Shown here piece after piece: positions 1-8,320 of a stretch of 64,000 nucleotides of DNA. The position numbers and the translations under genes are program-made. This DNA is from Desulfobulbus alkaliphilus (GTDB lineage Bacteria > Desulfobacterota > Desulfobulbia > Desulfobulbales > Desulfobulbaceae), in NCBI RefSeq assembly GCF_016918545.1, contig NZ_JAFFQC010000015.1, positions 1 to 64,000 of the forward strand. The letters run 5' to 3'. Position 1 is the first letter of the stretch; each line of letters begins with the position of its first letter. The notes below the pieces were generated by a model. That model searched no databases. It was not told the DNA's origin and saw nothing but the letters and a program-made list of their open reading frames with translations.

Positions 1-1
1 C

Positions 2-76
2 TGCCGGGGCATTATCGCCCTGCACTGGATCTTGGTGGCATGGTTGCTGTTCAAACAGAGTCACCCTCCTCCGTAG
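2..76 (+). CDS. C-terminal fragment of a probable membrane protein (runs off the left edge)
   Basis: An open frame enters from the left edge and stops at TAG (74-76). The last 24 codons give a hydrophobic stretch (IIALHWILVAWLLF) followed by KQSHPPP and the stop. This looks like a final transmembrane helix with a short polar tail. Frame 1 is also open to about position 90 but encodes a less protein-like string. With so little sequence no family can be named, and the reading frame itself is only a preference. Confidence 0.3.
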   Translation, partial: CRGIIALHWILVAWLLFKQSHPPP

Positions 77-126
77 TAGCTGTTGAATAGTGTATTGACC
101 CCAGGGCTATTTGTGGGGAGTTGACA

Positions 127-246
127 GTCGGGGCATCCGTCCGCACGCCATCTTGATTGCCCGTACCCGTCCGATAAAGTGTCCTTTCATCGAAGGGTCA
201 TAGACAATACAGCTGACGCACGGACAAACACTCACGGATTCAGGTC
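127..246 (-). repeat. MITE-like element R1, half copy (hairpin A plus one end)
   Basis: This is the hairpin A half of the dispersed element in reverse orientation. It starts abruptly inside the element at the conserved GGGGCATCCGTCCGCACG block and ends with the terminal repeat TCACGGATTCAGG. Hairpin B and the other terminus are missing. It lies 28 bp past the metY stop codon. No flanking direct repeat can be assigned because one end is lost. Confidence 0.8.
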
Positions 247-274
247 AGTGCAAGGTGATTGATTGCCGGCAGAT

Positions 275-1579
275 TCAGCTCTTATCCCGGTCCCGGTCCG
301 TTGCCCATAAGGCCTGGTCGAGATCCCAGAGGATATCTTCGATATCTTCAAGCCCTACACTCAGCCGAACCAGATCCGGTGCGACCCCTGCCTGGAGCAT
401 TTCCTGGTCATCGAGCTGGCTGTGGGTGGTGCTGGCCGGGTGAATCGCCAGGCTCTTGGCATCACCGACATTGGCGACATGGCTGAAAAGCTGCAGCCTG
501 TCAATGAATTGCTGCCCTTTTGCCCGGCCGCCCTTGATGCCAAAGGCGATGATGGCTCCTGCGCCATCGGGCATGTAGCGTTGTGCCTGCTGGAAACTGG
601 GATGATCGGCCAGGCCGGGGTAGGAAACCCGGTTGACCTGTTCGTGACTTTGGAGAAACGCAGCCACCTGCCGGGCATTGTCTGTGTGGCGGCGCATACG
701 CAGGCTGAGAGTTTCAACACCCTGTACAGTCAGCCAGCTGTTAAAGGGCGAAGCGCACATGCCCATGTCCCGAAGTGTCTGCACCCGTGCTTTGAGGAGG
801 AAGGCTGCCGGGCCAAGAGTGCTGTACACCAGACCGTGATAGGACGGGTCGGGTTCGGTGAAATTGGCAAAACGGCTGCCGCTCCAGTCAAAATTACCCG
901 CATCCACCAGTAGACCACCGATACAGGTGCCGTGACCGTTGAGGAATTTGGTGGTACTGTGACTGACGATATCAGCTCCCCACTCGATGGGACGGCAGAG
1001 GTAGGGAGTGGCCAGGGTGTTGTCGATGACCAGGGGAAGGTCGTGAGCTTTGGCCATGGCGGCAACCTCTTCGAAGGGAAACAGAATCAGGCCGGGGTTG
1101 CCCAGCGTCTCGCCATATATCAATTTGGTATTGGGCCGGATGGCGCGGAGGAAGGAATCCGGCTCGGCAGGATCGGCAAAGGTGACCTCAATACCCAGCC
1201 GGGGCAGGGTGTAGTGAAGCTGGTTGTAGGTTCCACCGTAGAGACTGCTGCTGCTGACAATATGGTCACCTGATTCACAGAGCGTGAGAAAGGCCAGGGT
1301 CTGGGCGCCGTGGCCACTACTTGCCGCCAGACCGGCGATGCCGCCTTCAAGGTCAGCAACCCGGGTTTCGAGTACCTCGCTGGTTGGATTCATGATGCGG
1401 GTATAGATATTGCCAAATTCCTTGAGCGCAAACAGATTGGCGGCATGCTGAGAACTTTCAAAGGTGTATGAGGTTGTCTGGTACAAAGGGAGCGCCCTGC
1501 TTCCGGTGGTCGGATCAGGTTTCTGGCCGGCATGGAGTTGGCGGGTGCTGAAGCCGAAGCGGCGTTGCGGGGTTGTCAT
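275..1579 (-). CDS. metY: O-acetylhomoserine sulfhydrylase (PLP-dependent)
   Basis: The 434-aa protein belongs to the Cys/Met-metabolism PLP enzyme family. It would make homocysteine (or cysteine) from an O-acetylated amino acid and sulfide in the cytoplasm. The sequence shows the family N-terminus (FGFSTRQLHAGQ), YTRIMNPTSEVLE, the SSSLYGGTYN phosphate/substrate loop and the PLP lysine in SHSTTKFLNGHG. The C-terminal FSHVANVGDAKSLAIHPASTTHSQL block is typical of the MetY branch rather than of cystathionine gamma-synthase. The ATG at 1579 has AGGAGG seven bases upstream; a longer frame to 1717 lacks family similarity. No SAM riboswitch was recognisable in the 5' region. It stands alone, with MITE copies beyond both ends. 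Confidence 0.9.
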   Translation of the reverse strand: MTTPQRRFGFSTRQLHAGQKPDPTTGSRALPLYQTTSYTFESSQHAANLFALKEFGNIYTRIMNPTSEVLETRVADLEGGIAGLAASSGHGAQTLAFLTLCESGDHIVSSSSLYGGTYNQLHYTLPRLGIEVTFADPAEPDSFLRAIRPNTKLIYGETLGNPGLILFPFEEVAAMAKAHDLPLVIDNTLATPYLCRPIEWGADIVSHSTTKFLNGHGTCIGGLLVDAGNFDWSGSRFANFTEPDPSYHGLVYSTLGPAAFLLKARVQTLRDMGMCASPFNSWLTVQGVETLSLRMRRHTDNARQVAAFLQSHEQVNRVSYPGLADHPSFQQAQRYMPDGAGAIIAFGIKGGRAKGQQFIDRLQLFSHVANVGDAKSLAIHPASTTHSQLDDQEMLQAGVAPDLVRLSVGLEDIEDILWDLDQALWATDRDRDKS

Positions 1580-1853
1580 GATACGGCCTCCTGATGAAGG
1601 GGATGGGAAAATATTGGGTCCGGCGGACAGGATTGGACTCTGACTGGAAGAGGTGCCTTGTTTTGGCTGCGCTCCAGGCAACGGTTGGACCAACCAATTG
1701 GACTGTTGTGGGGTCAATATACCGTATTTGCCTATGATGCACGAATTTCTTGTCAGCTTTTTCGTCGTTTTCTGTCACTTTTCACCAGGCGCGGGATAGT
1801 CTCACCCGGAATCAAACGCTGACATTGCCTGCAGGATCAACGGCTGTCGGTCA

Positions 1854-1961
1854 ACTGAATCCGTGACGACTGGATTTTTTTGGATATATCTTGCTGTAAT
1901 CAGATAATACTTGCAGGAGAAACCTTTGATGATACCCTTAACCAGCCGTCACGCATTCAGG
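1854..1961 (-). repeat. MITE-like element R2, deletion derivative keeping hairpin B
   Basis: CTGAATCCGTGACGACTGG begins the copy and GTCACGCATTCAGG ends it. Between them is only the hairpin B module (GGATATATCTTGCTGTAATC on this strand), and hairpin A is deleted. No perfect flanking repeat is visible. It fills most of the gap between the metY promoter region and the 4Fe-4S gene and ends 29 bp before that gene. The rest of the 1580-1990 gap holds only a presumed metY promoter that cannot be pinned down. Confidence 0.75.
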
Positions 1962-1990
1962 AGAAAGTAAGGGGGGCAGGGAGAACAGGT

Positions 1991-3271
1991 ATGGGACACA
2001 TGACAGGTAAAGACCTGTATCAAAAGCTGGGCAAACGCCTGGATCAGGCACCGATGCGCACACCCTGGACCCCGATTTTCCGCGAACTGCTGGAGGCGCT
2101 CTATTCCCCGGCAGAGGCGGAGCTGGTCTGCCGTCTCCCCTTTCGTCCTTCAACCCTGGCCCGTATTGCGCGCCTCACCGGTGAAACCGAATCAAGGCTG
2201 CACGCCATGATGGATGGACTCTGCGCCAAGGGTCTGGTAGTCGATATTTGGAATGGCCAGGAATATCAATATATGGTCAGCCCGATAGTCATTGGTTTTT
2301 TTGAGTTCACCATGATGCGCACCGGACCGGATCTGCCCATGGCGCGCTGGGCTGAACTCTTTCGAGGGTATATGTTCGGGGAAAAGGACTTTCTCGCCGC
2401 CAATTTCGGAGACGGACAGCAGGTATCGGTCATGCGCGCGCTGCCCCATGAAGAGGCCCTGGGCGAGCACGTCGAAATCCTTGCCTATGAGCAAGCCGTG
2501 GCCCTGGTCGATGAGCACAGCGATTTTTCCCTTGGGCTTTGTTCCTGTCGCCACGAAAAACATCACTTGGGCCATGCACCATGCCGCGCACCCATGACGA
2601 CCTGCACCTCCATGGGCTCCGGGGCCCGGTTTCTGATCAGAAACGGGTTTGCCCGGCCGATGGAAAAAAGGGAGATGCTCGATATCCTCGCTCGGTCCAG
2701 GGACCTGGGCCTGACTCTGTCTGCCGATAATGTACGCCAGGGCGTGGGTTTCATCTGCCATTGCTGCGGATGCTGCTGCAATCTGTTGCGGGGGGTGCGG
2801 GAAACAGGGTATCCGGGGCTTCTGGTCACCTCCGGTTTTGTGGCCACGTTATCCGAGGCCCTGTGCACTGGTTGCGGCCTGTGCGCCAAGGCCTGCCCGG
2901 TGGCCGCCATCAGGATGGAGGCTGAAACCACTGCGGACAAAACCCAACCAGGGGGCAAGACAGCGCGGATCGGCTCCATCTGCCTGGGATGCGGGGTTTG
3001 CGCTCTGCAATGCCCCACCGGCGCTCTGCACCTGCAACCACGGGCGCGGAAAGTCCTCCATCCCGAGGACAGCTTTGAACGGGTTCTTCTTCAAGCCCTG
3101 GAACGGGGCACCCTCCAGTCTTTCCTCTTTGACAATCCCAACAGTCGGACGCAGGGGTTCATGCGCGGCCTGGTCGGCGGCTTTCTGCGGTTGCCTCCGG
3201 TCAAGCAGGCCCTGCTGAGCGATGCTCTACGTTCCCGTTTCCTTGCCGTCCTGCGTCGGGGCACGGAATAG
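1991..3271 (+). CDS. 4Fe-4S dicluster protein of unknown role
   Basis: The 426-aa protein has an N-terminal region of about 180 residues without a recognised domain. Two cysteine-rich segments follow (GLCSCRHEKHHLGHAPC at about 180 and FICHCCGCCCN at about 255). Two classical [4Fe-4S] motifs come next: CTGCGLCAKACP near residue 295 and CLGCGVCALQCP near 330. It is probably a soluble electron-transfer or maturation protein; the partner is not shown by the sequence. ATG 1991 (MGHM) was chosen because a purine-rich stretch (AGGGAG) lies about nine bases upstream. ATG 2000 is equally possible. The frame continues upstream to 1880 but that part lies within the R2 repeat. It faces nifB tail to tail. 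Its proximity to the nif operon may be chance. Confidence 0.75.
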   Translation: MGHMTGKDLYQKLGKRLDQAPMRTPWTPIFRELLEALYSPAEAELVCRLPFRPSTLARIARLTGETESRLHAMMDGLCAKGLVVDIWNGQEYQYMVSPIVIGFFEFTMMRTGPDLPMARWAELFRGYMFGEKDFLAANFGDGQQVSVMRALPHEEALGEHVEILAYEQAVALVDEHSDFSLGLCSCRHEKHHLGHAPCRAPMTTCTSMGSGARFLIRNGFARPMEKREMLDILARSRDLGLTLSADNVRQGVGFICHCCGCCCNLLRGVRETGYPGLLVTSGFVATLSEALCTGCGLCAKACPVAAIRMEAETTADKTQPGGKTARIGSICLGCGVCALQCPTGALHLQPRARKVLHPEDSFERVLLQALERGTLQSFLFDNPNSRTQGFMRGLVGGFLRLPPVKQALLSDALRSRFLAVLRRGTE

Positions 3272-3322
3272 TCACGGTTTGCTGCCGTGGTCCTGAAAAC
3301 CGGGCGCGGCGACCGAGGAGGA

Positions 3323-4603
3323 TCAACCGCACCCGTTTCCTCCGCTGGCACAGGCGCCTTTGGACGAGCATTTCCGCATCCTGCCCTGAAGACCGGCAAA
3401 ACCCTGTCCGGTGTAGACCGCCTCCAGTCCTCGTTCGATGAATCCTGCCATGGTCACGACCTGCATCCCCCTGTTCTGCAGTATTTCCCTGGGGGATTCG
3501 CCCAGATCGTTGACCAGGATAGCCCGACAGTCTGCGAGGATACGGCTGATATTGAACCAGCGCTGACTTCCTCCACCGGCAGGCGGGGCCGGGCGCTCTT
3601 CGAGGCAACGGTACCCGCCTGCATCGTCCTGGCCCCAGATCTGAAAGCGGGTCGCCTCGCCCAGGTGCTGGTTAACCAGTACCCCTTCCAGGGTCGCCAC
3701 CGCGACATAGGAGCGTTCTTTTTCCCCTTGCGGGGCCGGTATCTGAGCACAGACGCTGAGGCAGCCACGCATCTCCTCGGTGCGGTCCTGGTCAAGCAGG
3801 CCGACGGCATCGGCCCGGCAGCGGGTGCAGTGCCGCATCTGGGGCAGGAACTGTTCGGCTTCGGTGCGGATTCGCTCCATCTGCTCCTTGTCCGGTTCGC
3901 CAAGGTGTTCGAATGCGGTATCAATATTGGGAAACATGGCCATGCAGTTGAGCAGATCCACTCCCCTTGCCTGCATGGCCGCCGCTACTTCAGGAACATG
4001 GTGGTCATTGATGCCCGGGATGACGATGGTGTTGACCTTGACGGTGATGCCGTGCAGTTTGAGCAGATCAATGGCCTGCAGCTGGCGGGCAAGGAGCAGT
4101 TCCGCTCCCTGTCGACCTCGGTAGAGCACCTTGCCGTCCCGCACCCAGGCATAAATCCGGGCGGAGATCTCGGGATCCACGGCATTGATGGTGATTGTGA
4201 GGTGGGAAACGCCTATCTCCGCCAACTCCGGGACATGGGGGGCCACATTCATGCCGTTGGAGGAAAGACAGAGGATGGTGTCCGGATGGTGCTTGCGGAT
4301 CAGGCGCATGGTTTCCAGGGTCAGATCGGCATTGGCAAAAGGATCCCCGGGGCCGGCGATACCGGCCACCGAGATGCGCGGTTCTTTTTCCAGCACTCTG
4401 TCCATATACACCAGGGCCTGCTGCGGGGTCAGCAGGGTGCTGGTGACCCCGGGCCGCGATTCGTTGACGCAGTCGTACTTGCGGTTGCAGTAGTTGCATT
4501 GGATGTTGCACTTCGGGGCAACCGGCAGATGGACCCGGCCGTACTGTCCCTTGGCCTTGACATTGAAACAGGGATGGCGGTTGAAATCGTGTTCGCTGAG
4601 CAT
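3323..4603 (-). CDS. nifB: Nitrogenase cofactor biosynthesis protein NifB (radical SAM)
   Basis: NifB fuses [4Fe-4S] units and adds the central carbide to make NifB-co, the precursor of the nitrogenase M-cluster. Residues 32-39 hold the radical-SAM CxxxCxxC motif (CNIQCNYC), and CxxC-containing stretches follow (MRHCTRCRADA). The SAM domain covers roughly residues 20-290. Residues about 300-410 resemble the NifX/NafY-type cofactor-binding fold often fused to NifB, and a Cys/Gly-rich tail ends the protein. Length 426 aa fits the long NifB class. The start at 4603 has AGGAG seven bases upstream; a longer frame to 4642 was not used. It is the last gene of the nifE-nifN-nifB operon, 43 bp after nifN. 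Confidence 0.95.
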   Translation of the reverse strand: MLSEHDFNRHPCFNVKAKGQYGRVHLPVAPKCNIQCNYCNRKYDCVNESRPGVTSTLLTPQQALVYMDRVLEKEPRISVAGIAGPGDPFANADLTLETMRLIRKHHPDTILCLSSNGMNVAPHVPELAEIGVSHLTITINAVDPEISARIYAWVRDGKVLYRGRQGAELLLARQLQAIDLLKLHGITVKVNTIVIPGINDHHVPEVAAAMQARGVDLLNCMAMFPNIDTAFEHLGEPDKEQMERIRTEAEQFLPQMRHCTRCRADAVGLLDQDRTEEMRGCLSVCAQIPAPQGEKERSYVAVATLEGVLVNQHLGEATRFQIWGQDDAGGYRCLEERPAPPAGGGSQRWFNISRILADCRAILVNDLGESPREILQNRGMQVVTMAGFIERGLEAVYTGQGFAGLQGRMRKCSSKGACASGGNGCG

Positions 4604-4646
4604 GATGGGCTCCTGTATCGTTGTTGGGACGGCAGAGTTCACGCGG

Positions 4647-6023
4647 TTACATATAGAGATAGCCGACCGGAGAATCGTCCTGTTTTTTTGCGATCATGGC
4701 ATTGGTGATGGTGTCGAACAGATGTTGCGCTCCGGCATAGCCGAGATGGAGAATGCGCTGGCCGCCAACCCGGTCATGGATGGGAAAACCGACCCGAATG
4801 AGAGGGATGGCACATTTTCTGGCGAGCGGGTACCCTTTGGAATGGCCGATAATCAGGTCCGGAGACAGCCCTTCAGCCAGCTCGCTGATTTCATAAAAAT
4901 CCATGCCTTCAAAGACCTGCGGCTGCTCTGTCAGGGTGTCACCGGTGACCTCGGCAATGGCCTGTGCCAGTCTGCCGGAGGTGCCGCCCGAGGCACAGAG
5001 CACCGGCTGGATGCCGATTTCCGTGAGCAATGAGCACATGCCGACCACAAGATCTTCTTCGCCGTAGATGATGGCCCTTTTGCCGAAAACATACTTATGG
5101 CCGTCGACATAGGCATCCACCAGTCGGCCGCGCTCCTTGGCATATTTTTCCGGGGTCGGCCGGCCGCTCAGTGTTTCCAGGAGACGGAAAAAACGATCTG
5201 TTTCTCGAATACCCACCGGCATGCCGATCCGGTGCAGAGGGGTGTTGAATTTAGCCGCCAGGATATCACCACCCGTGGTCAAGGGGCCCAGGGTCGGACC
5301 GAACTCGATGGTGGCCCGGGAGCAGCCCATGGCCCTGATCGCTTTTTGCGGCGTCCCTCCTGCCTGGATTTTTTCGTATTCCAGTAACGCCGGGCCATCC
5401 ATGGTTTCAGAAAGATCCGGCAACAGGGTGTAATTGAGGTCAAAGGCGGCCATAATCTCATGGAGGAGGCGATAGTCCGCGGAACTGACAAAGCCGGGCA
5501 GCAGGTTGACGGTCTCGTTTGCTGGTCCACCGGCACTCAACTGGTCCACCATCGCGCCAAGGGCGGCGTGGAACCCTTCCATATGGGTGCCGGAGTAACT
5601 GGGGGTGGACACATGGACCAGACTGGGCAGGCCCACCGATCCTTTGGTATCTTCCTGATATTCCCGCAGGTACATGCCCACATCGTCGCCGATGGTCTCT
5701 GTCAGACAGGTGGTCGCAATAGCGATGATATCGGGTCGGTATTTGGCGGCCACGTTGGTCAGCCCAAGTTTGAGATTGGGGCCGCCGCCGTAGACCGCAT
5801 GCTTTTCCGACAGCGAAGATGAGGCAATATCGATGGGTTCGTTGTAATGGCTGATGATATAGCGTCGCATATAGGTGGCGCATCCCTGGGAACCGTGCAG
5901 ATAGGGCACCGCACCTTCGATGCCTTTGAAAGCCAGGCAGGCCCCTAGAGGTTTACAGAGTTTGCAGGCATTGGTGGTTGAGATATAATTGGGCTTTTTC
6001 GCCCTTGGTGGATTCTTGCTCAT
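4647..6023 (-). CDS. nifN: Nitrogenase FeMo-cofactor scaffold protein NifN
   Basis: This 458-aa protein is of the nitrogenase component-1 family. It pairs with NifE to form the E2N2 scaffold on which NifB-co matures to FeMo-co. The N-terminal NACKLCKPLGACLAFKG segment with HGSQGCATYMRRYI carries the cluster-ligand cysteines and distinguishes NifN from NifK. TTCLTETIGDD supplies the next conserved cysteine. ATG 6023 is preceded by AGGAGAG five bases upstream, so the six residues before it in the frame were dropped. It sits 23 bp downstream of nifE and upstream of nifB. Confidence 0.92.
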   Translation of the reverse strand: MSKNPPRAKKPNYISTTNACKLCKPLGACLAFKGIEGAVPYLHGSQGCATYMRRYIISHYNEPIDIASSSLSEKHAVYGGGPNLKLGLTNVAAKYRPDIIAIATTCLTETIGDDVGMYLREYQEDTKGSVGLPSLVHVSTPSYSGTHMEGFHAALGAMVDQLSAGGPANETVNLLPGFVSSADYRLLHEIMAAFDLNYTLLPDLSETMDGPALLEYEKIQAGGTPQKAIRAMGCSRATIEFGPTLGPLTTGGDILAAKFNTPLHRIGMPVGIRETDRFFRLLETLSGRPTPEKYAKERGRLVDAYVDGHKYVFGKRAIIYGEEDLVVGMCSLLTEIGIQPVLCASGGTSGRLAQAIAEVTGDTLTEQPQVFEGMDFYEISELAEGLSPDLIIGHSKGYPLARKCAIPLIRVGFPIHDRVGGQRILHLGYAGAQHLFDTITNAMIAKKQDDSPVGYLYM

Positions 6024-6046
6024 GACGCTCTCCTGGTCCATCGAGG

Positions 6047-7405
6047 TTATCGGCTCGATGGAACCGATTTTTTCCGGGGTACAAACTGCCAGACCGGGCT
6101 CATCACCGAGGAGTAGACCTCCTGGGCAAAGTTGAGCATGCCTTCGAAACCGGCCAGGGCCTCCTTGCGCTCGTGATTATGGTCGCAGAAGCCGATGCCC
6201 AACTTGTAGGCAATGGGCCGTTCCTTGACCCCGCCGACAAAAATGTCCACCTCTTTTTCCTTGAGAAAGGAGGTCAGTTCCAGTGGGTTGGAGTCATCGA
6301 CAATGATTGTTCCCGGGTCAGTGATGGCTTCCAGTTCCAGGTAGTCTTCCCGGGTGCCGGTCTGGGAACCGACCATAACCACCTGCATATCAATGAGCCG
6401 GAAGGCTTTGACCAGGGAAAAAGCCTTGAAAGAGCCGCCGACATAGATGGCTGCTTTTTTACCGCCCAGGGCCTTGCGATACGGTTCCAGAGCTGTGGCC
6501 AGTTTCTTCACCTCTTCTTCGACGAGTTTTTTGGTCCGTTCCATCATGGCCGGATCCTTGAAGAAACGGGCAATGTCATACAGTGCCTCGGCCATATCCT
6601 CGATACCGAAGTAGGAGACCCGGATCGAGGGAGTCCCGAATTTTTCTTCCATCATATTGGCCAGCTGCATGGTTGATCCGGAACACTGGACAACATTGAG
6701 GGCCGCTCCGTGGGCCCGTTCGATATCCGCCACCCTGCCATCGCCGGTGATGTTGGCCACCACCTCGATGCCCATGCGCTCGTAGTACTCGCGAATCATC
6801 CAGATCTCGCCGGCCAGGTTGAAATCGCCAAGAATGTTGAGGGAATGTTTGGAGATGGAGCTGGTGTCTCCCTTGCCGATCAAGCGGAACATGGCGTCAC
6901 AGGCCGCCTGATAGCCGGCTCGTTTGTTGCCTTTGAATCCTTCCGATTTCACCGGAATGACCGGGATACCGTATGCCGCTTCGACCTGGCGGCAGACGGC
7001 ATCCAGGTCGTCGCCGATGATGCCGACAATGCAGGTCGAGTAGACAAAGGCCGCCTTGGGGCTGTGGCGTTCGATCAATTCTCCCAGGGCGGCCAGCAAT
7101 TTTTTTTCGCCCCCGAAAATGACATCTTTTTCCTGAAGATCGGTGGAAAAGGAAAGACGATGCAGCTCGGGGCCGGAAGACAGGGCCCCCCGGATATCCC
7201 AGGTGTACACGGCGCAACCGATGGGACCGTGGACCAGGTGCAGGGCATCGGCTATGGGGTAGAGAACGACTCTGGAACCGCAGAAGACGCAGGCCCGTTG
7301 ACTGATGGCACCGGCCAGGCTGTCTTTGTTGCAGACCAGGTTAAAAGGGGCCTCACCTTTGATGTGGATCTGATTTTCCCTCTCCTGCAGTGCAATTGCT
7401 TCCAT
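6047..7405 (-). CDS. nifE: Nitrogenase FeMo-cofactor scaffold protein NifE
   Basis: The 452-aa NifE subunit of the NifEN scaffold carries conserved cluster-ligand segments: RACVFCGSRVVL (about residue 38), HLVHGPIGCAVYTW (about 57-70) and VYSTCIVGIIGDD (about 121). The rest follows the nitrogenase component-1 fold. A GGGGGA ribosome site lies before ATG 7405. It is the first gene of the nifENB operon. A sigma-54 promoter at 7449-7463 and an upstream NifA-type site predict expression under nitrogen limitation. nifHDK are not in this window, so the catalytic components must be encoded elsewhere. Confidence 0.93.
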   Translation of the reverse strand: MEAIALQERENQIHIKGEAPFNLVCNKDSLAGAISQRACVFCGSRVVLYPIADALHLVHGPIGCAVYTWDIRGALSSGPELHRLSFSTDLQEKDVIFGGEKKLLAALGELIERHSPKAAFVYSTCIVGIIGDDLDAVCRQVEAAYGIPVIPVKSEGFKGNKRAGYQAACDAMFRLIGKGDTSSISKHSLNILGDFNLAGEIWMIREYYERMGIEVVANITGDGRVADIERAHGAALNVVQCSGSTMQLANMMEEKFGTPSIRVSYFGIEDMAEALYDIARFFKDPAMMERTKKLVEEEVKKLATALEPYRKALGGKKAAIYVGGSFKAFSLVKAFRLIDMQVVMVGSQTGTREDYLELEAITDPGTIIVDDSNPLELTSFLKEKEVDIFVGGVKERPIAYKLGIGFCDHNHERKEALAGFEGMLNFAQEVYSSVMSPVWQFVPRKKSVPSSR

Positions 7406-7448
7406 GATCTATCCCCCGTAAACGATTCGCATGTTTGCCACTGCTTTC

Positions 7449-7463
7449 GCAAGGGGTGTGCCA
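7449..7463 (-). promoter_or_regulatory. Sigma-54 (-24/-12) promoter of nifENB
   Basis: Read on the minus strand the site is TGGCACACCCCTTGC, which fits TGGCAC-N5-TTGC with GG and GC elements at the standard spacing. It lies 44 bp upstream of the nifE ATG, leaving a leader of about 30 nt. It matches the sigma-54 consensus used by nif genes. Confidence 0.82.
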
Positions 7464-7552
7464 GGAAGGTGGTTTGCAGAAAAAATATATTAAATATAGT
7501 AGGTTATTGCTTGAATGTATTGAAAAGAAGAACGGAGGGATGCGGTTGATTT

Positions 7553-7568
7553 TGTCGCTTGATCAACA
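7553..7568. promoter_or_regulatory. NifA-type upstream activator site
   Basis: TGTCGCTTGATCAACA matches TGT-N10-ACA, the NifA recognition pattern. Its centre is about 105 bp upstream of the sigma-54 promoter, within the usual range for activators that act by DNA looping. The pattern is short and could occur by chance, but position and neighbouring promoter support it. Confidence 0.6.
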
Positions 7569-7580
7569 AAAAAGAAGGGG

Positions 7581-7598
7581 TCAGACACTTTTGTCTGA
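7581..7598. promoter_or_regulatory. Perfect inverted repeat between nifE and the receiver gene
   Basis: TCAGACA-CTTT-TGTCTGA forms a perfect 7-bp inverted repeat in the divergent nifE / response-regulator intergenic region. It could be an operator for the receiver gene or a small hairpin; there is no T-tract in either direction, so it is not a terminator. No regulator is suggested by the sequence. Confidence 0.4.
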
Positions 7599-7726
7599 TT
7601 TCGGCAGGAGGAAAAGGCGGGTATCTGGAAAAGGCCTTGACCAGGGGTATTTTCTTTGTAAAAGTAGCCGTACTGGGGTGAAAAAACAGGGTACTGTTTT
7701 TGCCTGATGGATTCCAGGGGCCTGCT

Positions 7727-8089
7727 ATGACCAAGAAAATATTGATTGTCGAGGACGAACCGCTGATTGGTCTGATGCTGGCTGAAAATGTGCGGGAATT
7801 GGGATGCGTGGTAACCGGGGTAGTGACCAGCGGTGAAGCAGCGATTCGAGCGGTGCAGAGGGACCAACCGGATGGCATCCTCATGGATATCAGTCTGAAC
7901 GGTGTTCTCGACGGTGTCGAAACCGCCCGGGTTATCAAGGCCAGAGAGGATATTCCCATTCTCTTCTTTACAGGGTATCAGGACTTTTCCCTCCACCAGC
8001 GGGCCCATGGCGTGCAACCGGTCGGTATTGTCGACAAACTTGATTCCACCGAGGCGATCAAGGAGGCGATCAGCTCTTTTCTGCGATGA
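7727..8089 (+). CDS. Stand-alone response-regulator receiver protein
   Basis: At 120 aa this is a single CheY-like receiver domain without an output domain. It has the acidic pair in ILIVEDEP, the phosphorylatable Asp in GILMDIS (about residue 54), the Thr of LFFTGY and the Lys in IVDKLD. It would act by phosphotransfer or protein contact. ATG 7727 (MTKKILIVEDE) is the family start; an upstream in-frame start at 7700 would add nine unlike residues. It is divergent from nifE and shares its upstream region, but a role in nitrogen fixation is not shown. No kinase gene adjoins it. Element R3 begins 10 bp after the stop. Confidence 0.85.
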   Translation: MTKKILIVEDEPLIGLMLAENVRELGCVVTGVVTSGEAAIRAVQRDQPDGILMDISLNGVLDGVETARVIKAREDIPILFFTGYQDFSLHQRAHGVQPVGIVDKLDSTEAIKEAISSFLR

Positions 8090-8098
8090 CTTTTGAGT

Positions 8099-8223
8099 CC
8101 TGGATCCGTGCCCGTTTTTCCGTGCGTCAGCTTCGTTGTTTGTGACCGTTCGATTAATGGAGACTTTATCGGACGGTTAAGGGCAATGAATATGGTGTGC
8201 TAACAGATGCTCACGGATTCAGG
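8099..8223 (+). repeat. MITE-like element R3, deletion derivative keeping hairpin A
   Basis: The copy begins CCTGGATCCGTG and ends CTCACGGATTCAGG, with only hairpin A between (CCGTTCGATTAATGG...CTTTATCGGACGG). The hairpin B module is deleted. It starts 10 bp after the receiver gene stop. The flanks TGAGT and TGGTA do not match, so the direct repeat has decayed or was lost. Confidence 0.85.
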
Positions 8224-8320
8224 TGGTAGCTTGTGGGTGAGGCACAAGCCCCAACAAAAGGACTGAAGAATACGCAGGGCACAAGGTGCTCCGCTGAACA
8301 GAGAGCATGACAGAGATTTT

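Noticed and set aside
1580-1853. SAM or other riboswitch upstream of metY
   Set aside because: Stem-forming pieces exist (GGTTGGTCCAACC) but none of the conserved SAM-I, SAM-II or SAH core motifs could be recognised.
127-1961. R1 and R2 as two ends of one composite transposon carrying metY
   Set aside because: Both are deletion fragments in the same orientation with unmatched breakpoints, and no shared flanking duplication was found.
3287-4708. Long plus-strand open frame (473 codons) opposite nifB
   Set aside because: It is antisense to a clear nifB with radical-SAM motifs; the translation has no recognisable domain and reflects the high GC content of the third codon positions.
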